A stretch of DNA of 64,000 nucleotides, taken from the NCBI GenBank assembly GCA_037074765.1, contig JBAMDO010000075.1:62001-126000 (forward strand). The letters are read 5' to 3'. Shown here piece after piece: positions 26,064 through 37,663 of this stretch. A program made the translations under genes and the position numbers. Numbering within the stretch: position 1 is the first letter of the stretch; each line of letters starts with the position of its first letter. Origin of the DNA: Mansonella perstans (lineage: Eukaryota; Nematoda; Chromadorea; Rhabditida; Onchocercidae). The notes below the pieces were generated by a model that had not been told where the DNA came from, did no database searches, and saw only the letters and a program-made list of their open reading frames with translations.

Positions 26064-29000
26064 ATGCATGCAAATACAATTGGATGTGATTCGAATATGA
26101 AAAAGTTCAATGATGATAATTCACCATTGGTTGTCACGGCTAATTATGCATGTTTGTTTCTTCAGTTTCCCTTGTTAATTAAAATTTTTCAAAAATTTTC
26201 AAAAACAAATTATAATTAGAATGACACGATTTTGATCTTGAAAATATTGGTAACTTTTTTTTAAAATAGTTTGATTAGAAATTATGTTGAACTTTATGCC
26301 ATAAAAAAATTGTTACAAAAAGTTATTCATTCGAACATTTATTTATTACTAAATTTTTTTCCGAAATCTTCGAATTATAGTTATTGAAATGAAATCTAAA
26401 AAAATTGCTAACTGCACAGTGATTTCACAATAGAAGATTGAGCACAGAAATTAAATTAATTAATTTTAAGGCTAAATAAATTGCTCGACCAATTAATACA
26501 ATATATTAGTTTTCTGAATTGCAAATGGTAAACTTAATTAGTTGAGATATTAGCATTTTTAATTGTTTTAATTTACAGATAATAAATCGGATCAATTAGC
26601 ATATCAAAAGTATCGATATTTTTGGTCCTGGAAATTCATTCTAATGTTTTGCATCAGTCTGATCACTATCAATGCAGTAATTATGCTCTGCTTAATGAAG
26701 GAAAATTATGGAAGAAACAATGAAACGCAAACTTTTTATCAGTTCATCCAGCTGAATGACCTCCGCAAGCGTACATTAGCTACATTCAAATTACAAAAGT
26801 ATCAGTTAAATTTACCAAATAGTAAAACTTTGTTAAAATTATACTTGCAAATATTGATCATTCATTCTTCTACTAATTATGTCAATCAATAAATTTGGCA
26901 AGTAAAGAGAAAGTTGCATGAGATTGACTAACTTATTATAGACATAATTGTTATTGGTCATAGATGAAGCCATTTTCTTTATTTTTCACATGCTTGAGAA
27001 AGTTCACTTTTTTCTTTGCAAATTACTAAAATTCAAAAAAAAAGAAGAAAGTTCACTTTAAGAAAGACCAATTTTTTTTCCCAAATTTATCTTTACATTA
27101 GCTATTATTAACTATAATTGTTGGTTACAGATTGATTATTTTACTATTGTTATTGATCACAAATGAAGCCATTTCTTTTTTCGCATGCCTGAAAAACTTT
27201 TCTTTTTTCTTCGCAAATTATTAAAATTCGAAAAAAACACTGATTTTTGTTATTTGCATACATAAATTTTGAACTGAAAAATTTTTTAAAAGTTTTGCAA
27301 AAAGTATTTTTTAATTTACAATATTTTCTTTTTCCTAAATTTTTTTTAGACCATTAATCAGTATCGATACAAATAACAATTTGCTTATTCTTTCATCATA
27401 TAACACTGATACCAGTGAATTATTTGTTGAGCAATTAGCACTTGATGACTTTCAAAATGGCTTTATGTAAGTTTTTTTTTGTTCTCTTTTTTAAGTCAAA
27501 TATAAAATGATTAATATTTCGGTCAATTTGTTTTTTTAATAATTAACTGATTTGACTTAATTTTATCAAAATATTTTATCATTCTATTTTTTTGCATAAA
27601 ATTTACCATAAGCAAAGTAATTCCTTTTTTTTCATTTGCTGATTATAGTCTGCGTAAAAAAAAATTTATTTTGAAAGTTTAATATCTGATGTAAATGCGA
27701 ATTTTAAAGTTGATTATTAATTACAAACCAATTAACTTTAATAATTTACATACTAAACTTGATAAATAATGCATTGCAAAAATATATATATATATACATA
27801 AATATAAATATATTTTATATTATGCTTTGGAATGTTTGTTTTCAGAATTAATACTTTTAATCTTTTTTCGCTATTTTAGTCCAAAAAATATCAAAGTTAA
27901 TAATGGTATGCATAATTGTCAACAGCTTTCATCATTTGTTTATTGTTGTGTTATCACTACTGATGGTAATATTTCTTCCAGTGATAAAGGCACACATTGT
28001 TTTCATCAAGGTAAGTATTCGATTATTTTTGTTTAATATATATAGTACTCGATTATTTTGTTTAGTACATTCACAAAAATGTGGTTGTTGAAGTATAATT
28101 TTGAAGTAATTTAAATTAAAACAAAATTTTTTTTAGGATTACTTAAATTGAAACAAGTATAATAGTAGTAATTAATTGGAAATTTTCATTTTAAATTTCA
28201 AATGTAAATAATTACATTTAATAATGTAGTATGCACACTTTTTTTCAAAAATTTTTCAATATATGTTCGCATTACAATTAATTATATTATTTGAAGCTCA
28301 AAAATAAATTACTTATTGACTTTTTGCAAATCATTCCCAGTAGATTAATTGTATTTTAATTGTATTCTAATTTTGGAAACTGTGGAAATGGAATGCATCA
28401 GTAAATCAAATTCGATCATTTTCTAAAAGGTAAATTATCCGTGTATATCAGTGATCAGGTAGATTATCCAAGTACTGATCGTTTCTATGCAAAAGAATTT
28501 TTTAGGATACAATGTTAATTTCACTGATCATTTCTATGTAAAAAATGCGCATATGACTGAGACATGGCAAACTTTATCAAATGATGTAACAATTATTCAA
28601 CTTCAAAATACTGCCAATAAATGCAATATGTTTGATGCTAAATATGGCATGCAAGTTTTTTTTAAGTTTTTTGTTTTATTTTTATTATAAGTTTAGAAAA
28701 ATGTTTTTTTTTTTTTTTTTTTTTTTATTACACTCATTGTAAATCGTAAAAAAATTTAACATGTTTTACTTCTGCAATGAAGAATTAAAAGTTCCAAATG
28801 TTTAAGTGAAAATTTAAATTTAAAAGTTCAATTTTTTTTAAGTTTAATGCCTATTTTGGACAATGAAGATTATGCGAATTTGATGCCTATAGCATCATTT
28901 TTTGGAATGGAAAATGCTGAAGAATTAGCTGTACTTGGTAAATGGATTATTGCAAATTTTTTTTTTTGCGAACACTTTTAAAATTCTATTTACTTGACAT

Positions 29001-30705
29001 TGTTGTCTATTTCAGGATTTTAGAATTGTAAAATCTGATAACAAAACAGGGAAGACCTGAAATATAATTATTTAAATCTTTATGAGAAAACTTAAAATAT
29101 TCTAGCTTAAGCCTTTGAACAGAAATTCCAGAATATTTCAGTTATTTGAATCCTTATTAGGAATCCCAAAATATTCTTGCTTTAGTCCTTATCAACAAGT
29201 GTAAAATTGAATCTCAATTGAATCTTCATTGGGAATTCCAGAATGTTCTTGCTTGAAGCTTTACGAGAAATACTAAAATATTCTTACTTGATATTTTTAT
29301 CACTATCAGGAATTATAAAATATCTTCTCAGTTGAAACTTTTATTGAGAAACCTGGGATGTCTTGTTTGAATCTTTATTAGGAAACCTAAAAAAAAAAAT
29401 GTGTTTATTTAGAACATTAAAAGATTAAAATGAAATATAAGTATCTTAAAAAAAATAAAAAACATCCTAATTTGAATTCGCGTTTAGAATTTTTGTCCCC
29501 ATAATATCAATTTTAGAAAAATCGAAACCTAGTTCAGATTTATTAATGTAATTTTTTGGTATTGACAAGTATTTAATTAAAAATTATAATTTTTAATTAT
29601 GAAAATCAGTTTCAATTTTGATTAAACAAAATTTTTATTTGGTTTTTTTTCTTCTTCAACATTTATTTTCATAAAATGGGCATTAATTTTTAAGCATAAT
29701 TCAATTTTAATTACAATAATTGTTAATGAAATATTCTTCCAGCAAAAAAAAAGAAGTAAGAACAAGGGTTTTTTTTTAGCTCAGGACAATAATGCATTTT
29801 ATATCTGCGAATATTTGCGTGATTCTAAGCATCGCTTCCTCCTACAAGAATGTTATGAAACAGCGTAAACTTCGTTCAAATTTCTAATTTATCAACCAAA
29901 TATTTGAATCGAATTTTTAACAAATAATTTGCTCCATTTCATTATGATTCTTTTTGATGTATTTCAATTTATCAGTCAAATAATTGGTTCAATTTTTGAC
30001 AGTAACATTATTTCTTAAGTATTTATAATAAAAAAAATATTGGAGATTGCGCAAGTTGGAAGTTTTTTCACACATCGAATTTTGCGCCAACCCAGTCTAT
30101 CAAGCAATTATTCAACTCACTGATGTTGTTTACGAAACAAATATCAGATGGCAATTACAGGTTTGCTAACTGATTAGTTTTAATTTTCCTTATCAAATTT
30201 TCTTCTCAAATCTTTGAATTAAAAATTTTAATAAAAATTTTTGAGAAATAGACTGAATTTCTTTTTAAGAGGGAGAATTAAAATAAACCAATCTTAGATC
30301 TAATTTTGACCTTTATTTGACCTTTAACTTCTTTAAAAAAAGAAAACAAAATAAATGGCTGTTTTATTTATAATGGTTTTCTTTGAGTTGTTTGTTTATA
30401 ATTATCCTTACATAAATGCCTGTTTTATTTTTCGGATAAAATTTACAGAAAAGTTAGCACCATTTTAATTGATTGAATGCTATTAATTAACACCTTTACA
30501 GGTAACATATACACCAATAAATGATATCACTGATAATAACATTTACACGGCTAATTCTGGCGACTTAGTCACCAATCAGCAGATTGCAATGACTTGTTCA
30601 CCGTTTAACATTGATATCTACTTTGTTTCAAATAACACTCTAATAAACTATACCATTGATTTACCTAAAATTGACGGCGAATCATTAATTGGCAATTATT
30701 TTTGA
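26064..30705 (+). CDS. Type II membrane glycoprotein of unknown family, 399 residues
   Basis: Nine exons join in phase (1200 nt): 26064-26151, 26579-26798, 27350-27466, 27880-28010, 28506-28650, 28843-28937, 29780-29864, 30046-30160 and 30502-30705. I do not recognise the family. The N-terminus (about 48 residues) is hydrophilic and has no signal peptide. A hydrophobic segment at about residues 49-69, preceded by Lys/Arg/Trp residues, is a likely signal anchor. The remaining ~330 residues should face the lumen or exterior: nine cysteines and five N-glycosylation sequons (NET, NIS, NFT, NNT, NYT) fit that. A Golgi enzyme or surface protein is possible, but I see no glycosyltransferase DxD-type block. 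The intron after 28650 uses GC instead of GT. Exon 1 was chosen because its ATG frame ends one base short of the phase needed and has an acceptor-like AG just upstream; it is the least certain part. The other junctions all preserve phase. Confidence 0.7.
28651..28842 (+). other. Probable GC-AG intron
   Basis: The upstream exon stays in frame only if it ends at ...GGCAT followed by GCAAGT. The next exon starts after TTTAAG at 28843. The nearby GT alternative (after GCAA) would put a stop in the next exon. GCAAGT is the usual donor form for GC-AG introns. Confidence 0.6.
29030..29395. repeat. Degenerate repeat in intron ('GGAATTCCAGAATATTCTTGCTTGAATCTTTAT')
   Basis: About eight diverged copies of a unit near 40 bases containing 'AGAATATTCTTGCTT' and 'TTTATTAGGAA' lie in the intron between exons 5 and 6 of the type II membrane protein gene. 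Confidence 0.6.
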
Positions 30706-31544
30706 CAACATTTCTTTTTTTTTTGTTAAAATATTATAACAAAAATCAAACTATCAAATTTAGCGATAATTTAATTTGAATGCAATTTTATAAAAAATTT
30801 TTAAAATTTTTTATTTTCACTTTTTTTGATAACATATTTAATTTGTTTTTTTTTTTTTTTTTTTTTAAATGAATGAAACATTGTTGATGTACTTTTTGCT
30901 ATTTTATTGTATCAGTTATGCATGCAAAACATTTTGCACTAAAATCAATAACTAAAACAGTTGAATTTATAGTTATTCAAAATATATAATGAATCATCTG
31001 TGTATTGCATTTTTATTAATCATTTACTATTTTACTAGTGATATTCGTTTTATTTTAGCACTTTAGGATCCTGACATCTTGGAGAACTTAGATAAAAAAG
31101 TTTTTGTGTTCAATTTCAGGATTTGTTTTTAATATTTCAGCATGTGTTATGAATTTAATAACGATAAGATTTATTTCAGTATTCTAGAATATATTTCAGT
31201 AATGATAAATATGTTTTAATTATTCAGGATGCAATTTAATTAAAATGAATCGATTTGAACAAATCAGGATGTATTTGAATGACCGTGAAATGTTGAGAAA
31301 TGAATGAATTTTGAACATTTTTGAAATAATTTTACCAAGAAAAACAGGTGATACTTTCAGAGAACTTCATTTGTATGAATATTGTAATGAATAGCATTTT
31401 TTCTTCTTTTTTTTGTAATTAAATTTCACTGATTTTTTTGGAAAAAAAGAGAAATTTGCATATTATTTCTGCAATTTGTCAAGTACGTCAGTTTCTAATA
31501 ATCAATTATTAATTATCATGACAATTAAAATCGACAAGTAAATG
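30706..31544. other. 3' flank of the type II membrane protein gene
   Basis: AT-rich DNA with T homopolymers and a few imperfect copies of 'TATTTCAG(T/G)AAT' and 'TTCAGGAT' words at 31060-31290. No gene seen. Confidence 0.5.
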
Positions 31545-33205
31545 CATGCTATAATCGGAAAAACTGAAATAATTGTATTGCAAAATGTTTGGTACAAAGC
31601 AAATCATATTGTTCCATGACTATTTCATGAGACATGATTGATTTTTCGCAAAATGTTACAGAATGGCCAATCACTTTATTTTTAAAGTTTCAAGGTGTTT
31701 ACTATAAATTTTTACAATTAAATGACTTATGCAAATCTGTCAACGTGAGATTTATTGTTTCGTTTTGTAAAATCATGCCTTTAAATATATTTTTGTTAAT
31801 AAGGTTGATTGATAGTCATTACCACCGGAAATAGAATCAGTTAATAGTTCTCTAATCTTATAAAATCCTACAGAATCTTATAAACATCATTAATTAATTG
31901 TAACTACGATCTGATTTGCAAATCTATTTTAAACAACTTACGCTTATATAAGAGTTCTCTAATTGCGCTCAAGTTTATTGTGTTTAATTGTCCAAGTTTC
32001 AGTGTGTTTCAAGTCAGTATTATTCTTTCAATAATACAATTAGCTTCCACTACCAAACCTAATTCTCACTTTGATTCAACTAAAAACATCATCATTAATA
32101 CCTTCACGTCCTTTAGTATTTTTCTTCAATCTACTGTTTGACTCGTGTTATTAATACTTATATATTCCTACGTCATCCTATTACAATGATTGATATTAAT
32201 TCACGCGTCGTTCTGTTGTAACTGATATCTGGACTGCAATAAAAGCTGCAACTGACTGTACATTCCAAGTTCAATTCGTAAAACAGTACATAAGTACGTA
32301 CGTAAATCATTAAATCGAAGAGTACGTAAGTCACTTTTAAAAATTAATCCTTTTTACAACTAACAAAACAGACAAATATTTTTTTATGCCTGAAGCGAGA
32401 TCGAAATCAAAAAATGTTTGAAAAATTGTTTTGTTAGTTGTGAGAAGGATTAATTTTTAAAAGAGTGACTTACGTACTATCACGAATTGAGCTTGCAATG
32501 TACAGCCAGTTGTAGTTTTTATTACACTTCAGATATCAGTTATAATAGAATGACGCGTGAATTAATATTAATTATTGTAATAAGATGACGTAGTAATATA
32601 TGAGTATTAATAGTCAAACAGTAGATTGAAGAAAAATACCAAAAGACGTAAAGGTATTAACGATGATGTTTTTAATTGAATCAAAGCGAGAATTAGGTTT
32701 GATAGGGGAAGCTAGTTGTATTATTGAAAGAATAACACTGATTTGAAACACACTGAAACTAGGACAATTAAACACAATAAACTTGAGCGCAATTAGAGAA
32801 TTCTTATATAGGCGTAAGTTGTTTAAAATAGATTTGCAAATCAGATCAAAAATAGCTACAATTAATTAATGATGTTTATAAGATTCTGTAGGATTTTATA
32901 AGATTAGAGAACTATTAACTGATTCTATTTCCGGTGGTAATGACTATCAATCAAACTTATTAACAAAAATATATTTAAAGGAATGATTTTACAAAAACAA
33001 AATAATAAATCTCACGTTGACAGATTTGCATAAGTCATTTAATTGTAAAAATTTATAGTAAACACCTTTAAACTTTAAAAACAAAATGATTGGTCATTCT
33101 GTAACATTTTGCAAAAAACCAATCATGTCTCATGAAATAATCGTGGAACAATATAATTTGGTTTCTACCAAATATTTTGCAATTATTTCGGTTATCCCTA
33201 TACTT
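31545..33205. repeat. Large near-palindrome: inverted LTR-like arms of about 0.8 kb
   Basis: The left arm (about 31545-32382) and the right arm (about 32427-33205) are reverse complements with roughly 85-90% identity by eye. They are separated by only about 45 bases. Matching blocks include the segment with TTAATTCACGCGTC (left, near 32196) against GACGCGTGAATTAA (right, near 32552), and GTGTTTAATTGTCC (31978) against GGACAATTAAACAC (32762). The right arm abuts the env-like end of a BEL/Pao remnant, so the arms are best read as that element's LTR in two opposite copies. Arm ends are approximate. Confidence 0.85.
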
Positions 33206-33351
33206 CCGACTGAGAGAAGTTTTAGATTTGGGGAATATAATTTGAGGTATCTATTTGGCTGGGTTTTTCAACAAGTGTGTTTTGTTCTTGTTGGTTTCTT
33301 AATGAGACAACTAATTCCATCTTAATCAGATTTGTCGATCGATTCGAGCGT

Positions 33352-34820
33352 TTAATACAGGACAATGCATAAATCTTTTATTTTATAACAATTATTGTCA
33401 AATAGATTGTGAAAATACAAACGCCAAGAGTGATGATGATTCACATGCATTACAAAATTGTCTAGATGTTGCTGTATTAGTTCGGTAACTTTGTCGACTC
33501 GATGTTCGATTTGTTCTAATATTTCATTGCCTTCCTGACTGATTTCTTCCCAAATATGCCTTTCTGGCTGTTTGACTTGATAATTGCCGTAGGTTTGTTG
33601 GGTATTCATTCTTTCGACTTCAAAGTGACCAGTGATGTCACTGGTAAATTTTACTGATTTCAATTCGAAGTTCTTTGATATGCAACGTGCAATTAGCAAA
33701 CTTCAATTGATATGTTTTGCGATTATGTCATCTCCGTAATATTAGGTTAGTTGCTACAGTAGGATTATCATGTGATATCCACTCAGTAAGTGTTAACAGG
33801 TTATGACGATTACGAAAGCTTTATTGATAAATTTCATGGACCCTTTGCTCAAATTCTTCTTGGAGAATATTGTAGAGATATTGAAATTTGGTATTTTCCG
33901 GGTCAATAGCTTTTCCTTTGGTTTTTTCCATCATGAATAAAAATTTTTATGAGTTTAAGTTATCTGGTTTATATTTTGGGTGAAGCTTGTTGTACTTATT
34001 TTGTCGATTATAATATTATTGTCCATTGAGTTAGGACAATAATATTATAATAAAATAATAAAGACGCAGTTTCTTGAATCTATTATTTCGTTATATTTTA
34101 ATGTAAATGCTATTTGAATTTCATCAATGATGACGTGATCATATGCTCGTGCTTGATAATTTCCAATTTTTCGGTAATTAAGCACTTGTTCATAGTTGCT
34201 GTTTCATTCCATAGAACGATACTTATACTTGTTGTGCATTTTCCGCTTTGTGAGAGGCAATGTTGGATAGTGTCGAGATTCGAAACCGTTTTCTTTCCAT
34301 CATAGATGATTATTTCTTCTTTTGTATTAGGAATTTTGTCGTTGATTGGCATCGAATTCCTAACCATTCATAAGAGTATTGCACATTATTTACAATTCTC
34401 CATTGATTTGGAGGTATCTGTTTAAGATCTGTTCCGCTTAGTCTTTATTTGTCGAGTATTTTACAAAATTGTGAGTTCCCAATTGCCAATAATGGTTGAT
34501 CTAATTCTACTGATACAGAAAATCTTAAAAAAGCTTTAGTACATATCGTGCGAGTGATATTGCTGCGTTTGAGTCTCCTTACATGAGTTTTGGTATAAAC
34601 CATTATCTCGTTTAATGTGAAGTTTTGCAGCGAATTAATTATCGCAATTACATTTCCGTGGAAGGTTAAACGGAATACCAGAAATCCATTTGCAATTTCC
34701 ATCGAAATAATTATAAGGAACATTGAAAAAATAATAGTTATTAACAGTAAATTTTTTGTTGCTGGACTTGGCTGAATAAGCTCTCTCTTTTTTATGCTCT
34801 TCTAGTTCAGAAAGCATTTA
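33352..34820 (-). pseudogene. Env-like ORF remnants of a BEL/Pao element
   Basis: Broken minus-strand reading frames (33352-33699, 34110-34367, 34445-34723, 34635-34817) lie downstream of the integrase remnant in element order, where env-like genes sit in some nematode BEL/Pao elements. The first has a heptad-rich segment followed by a His/Trp-rich end. The others contain Cys residues and N-linked sequons. Stops and frameshifts separate the pieces, so no intact product is expected. The env assignment rests on position and general character, not on a clear motif. Confidence 0.45.
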
Positions 34821-36350
34821 GTTCCTTTTTTGGTTTATCCTTCGTCGTTGTTCTTCGGAAGTGAGTTGATTGATTGATTGATTGAAAAGTTTTCTATCAG
34901 GTGTTCGTACCATACACTTCTCACTTTTCCGTTCTTCCGATATTGAATTCTTGGATCTTCACCAACTTTCACATAGCCCTTCATACTGCGGATTCATTTA
35001 AGAAGGCTATTTTACTAAAACATGAAATTCGATCCTCTATTGGATTTATTTTTAGTATTTTGGATGTGGAATGAATTCATCTTGCATACCATCCTCATCT
35101 GTTGGAATATCTAATGAAACATTAGGTGAAATAAAATCAGTAGGTTTTATAATTTTGTAATCATCAAAATTTGAGTAGATTAATGGAAGGATATTAAGTA
35201 TTCTTCAATTTCCATTGTCAGTGTGATCAATACTCTTTTTCATAAAAGTTTCTTTTGAGAATTCCTTTTGTTAATCCAATCATTCGTTCATAAATACCTT
35301 CACTTCATAGTGCTTTCGATACAGTGTTTATTCAATCCATTCCCTTTGAAGTTAGGAAATTTCTACTTTATCCATAATATTTTGAATACCAATTGAAAAT
35401 GACTAGCGTTGTTGCTTAAAAGAAGTTTAGGATATCCGTATCGCGATACAAATCTGCGAAATATGTGTATGAACATTTCTCCTAATATTTTTTGGCAAGT
35501 TCTAAATTTCTCTTGTAGTGAAGCAAGTGAAGAGCGCTCTTCATCTTTTGACTATCCCATTGTCAGTTTTGATTGAAAGTGGTCCTAAATAATCAAGACC
35601 AACTTGTTCGAAAATTCTTGATTTTCTGGCACGGGACTCTGTTAGCTTTGCTCTTGACGGCAGTTTGAATAGTTTGGTTTTCTATAGTTTATAAGCCATG
35701 CATTCATTTATAATTCTTGTTTTATTGTAGATCTGTCGCTTAGTATTCAAAACCTTTGCCTTAATTTGCATCATATGTTTAACTCCTGCATGGTACAGCT
35801 CCTCATACTTATGGTTAGTGATAAATTCAGTAATAGTTGTGATTTGGTATGCAAATAAGAAATTACTTTTCATGTTCAATTCTACATTTTCTAGACGATT
35901 CCATTAATCGTCTGTTTTATCAAGATATAGATTTCATGTGTTTATTTGTTGTTTGGTTATTCCATCGGATTCTGTTTGTTTATTAATATCTATTCTGTTA
36001 TATCATAGTCAATTTTGATCATAAAGTCTTTATCAGTAGACATCGATTGCAGCCATGTTATTTTTTTCTTGAGACTTAGCATGATGAATTTAAGAGCCGA
36101 GAGAGTTACTCTTAACAATCGATTCCATTTACTAAAACGGCTTGAATCTATGAAATGATAATTTTTCGATTTAAAAATTTGTTTAATTTCGAAACCGCTG
36201 TCATAATAACTCTACTAAATTCGTCATCACCAGCATATCTGAATTTTCATTGCGGCCATTCAGTTTCTGTTTTTATCAACCATTACAAACCTTTTCACCA
36301 TGATAGCAATTTCTAAGCTTAATTGATGACATTGCTATATCACAAGATTG
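34821..36350 (-). pseudogene. BEL/Pao retrotransposon pol remnant (integrase region)
   Basis: Reading the minus strand from 36350 down, short open stretches follow Pao pol order but change frame. SSRFSKWNRLLRVTLSALKF lies in the RNase H-integrase linker (about 36180-36060). YEELYHAGVKHMM is in the zinc-binding part of integrase (about 35800). FEQVGLDYLGPLSIKTDNG (about 35620-35560) and RRFVSRYGYPKLLLSNNAS (about 35460-35400) are in the integrase core. A basic C-terminal stretch including VGEDPRIQYRKNGKVRS lies near 34950. Reverse transcriptase, protease and gag are absent. The several stops and frame changes mark it as inactive. Confidence 0.8.
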
Positions 36351-36359
36351 TTTTCACTC

Positions 36360-36600
36360 GGTATGTATCGGTAGGTAAAGCTATGAATTGGATTTAGTAC
36401 CGTTACGAACTGAATTTAGTACCGTTATTAATTGAATTTAGTATCGAAGATTACGTAAGTCAGCATTTTAAAAATTATTCTTTCTCATAACTAACAAAAC
36501 AATTTTTCACAATAAACATTTTTTGGACTCGAAGTGAGATGAGGCCGAAATTAATCATAATAATTAACCATAACAGAACAATTTTTCATAACAGCTATTG
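36360..36600 (+). repeat. LTR-derived fragment at the right side of the BEL/Pao remnant
   Basis: The stretch around 36440-36550 (TATCGAAGATTACGTAAGTCA, then ACTAACAAAACA and ACTCGAAGTGAGATGAGG) matches the inner end of the left palindrome arm (near 32310-32400) in the same plus orientation. It is therefore opposite to the arm that touches the env-like end. Confidence 0.6.
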
Positions 36601-37663
36601 CAAGCGTTATTGCTTCATTACATTATGCATTCAGTATAAATTAATACAAAAGTAATATTAGTCAGTGTTACAAAATGAAGATTGATAAATTTGCATAATA
36701 TCAAAGTAAATGTTAAATTAAAAGTTTATATGCAATAGTCGAAATATTAATTGCTTCCATTTAATTTTTTGGATAAAAAGGTAATAAAATGAAGAAAAAC
36801 AGGGCAGTTAATCATTAATTAATTCCTTTTTTTTTATTCTGCTAAAAATGATAAATAAAATGTAAAAGATAAACAAAAATTTAACAGTGATAAATTCTTT
36901 ATATAATAGCTGCAAATTGTGTGAATAATTTTTTTGTTAATTTAAATAATTTTCCGCTTCGCTTACTAAAAATAAAAAAAATTTGATCAAGTTTATTCAT
37001 GAAATGAACGGATAATTTTTGTGGTGAACGAAATGATTGCATTAAAAGAAAAAATTACTGGAACTTGTAATTTTATGAAGCATTTGAAAATGAAGTAAAT
37101 CATTTAAATTTATCCAAACAAATTCAAAAACGTCTTAAATTATACCGCTTTAAATAAATTATTTATAGTATCACGTTGGTAAATTCAATTTTTGTTCAAC
37201 TGGTTTTCGTTTTTTTCGCTAATACAATGAATATAAGAAATTGCGAAAAATTTGTTTACAATCATTGTTTATTATTATTTCCTAACTGACTGGTAAAATT
37301 TTATTGGTTGGCAGATTTGTGAAAATTGAAATTGTCAATGTATTTTGTCAAATTTTGCTTAAAATGAAAAAATCCATTAAAATACCTATTATATTATTTC
37401 TTTTTAACTGAACTTAATTAGTTAATTAACTAAGCAACATAAATGTTAATTTCATTTAAAATTAATGGATTAACAAAATTTGAACAAATTATGAAAAATT
37501 ATCTCGTTCATTGATATTTTAACATTCCATGAATAAATTATTACTTAAATGAATTAAATTAATCAAATAATGTTTAGTTTTGATAAAATAAATATTTCTC
37601 ATTTTTTTTTGTTGTTTTCTCAAAGACAAATAACTACTGGAAGAGAAAATAAAAAAAGAAAAA
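36601..37663. other. Intergenic region upstream of the pseudophosphatase gene
   Basis: AT-rich, with no recognisable gene. A candidate trans-splice or 5' UTR acceptor (TTTTCTCAAAG) lies at about 37615-37625, roughly 40 bases before the start codon. Confidence 0.45.

Noticed and set aside
31634..31834. 66-codon ORF near a palindrome arm
   Set aside because: It lies inside the LTR-like inverted repeat and its mirror copy at 33086 is not conserved as protein.
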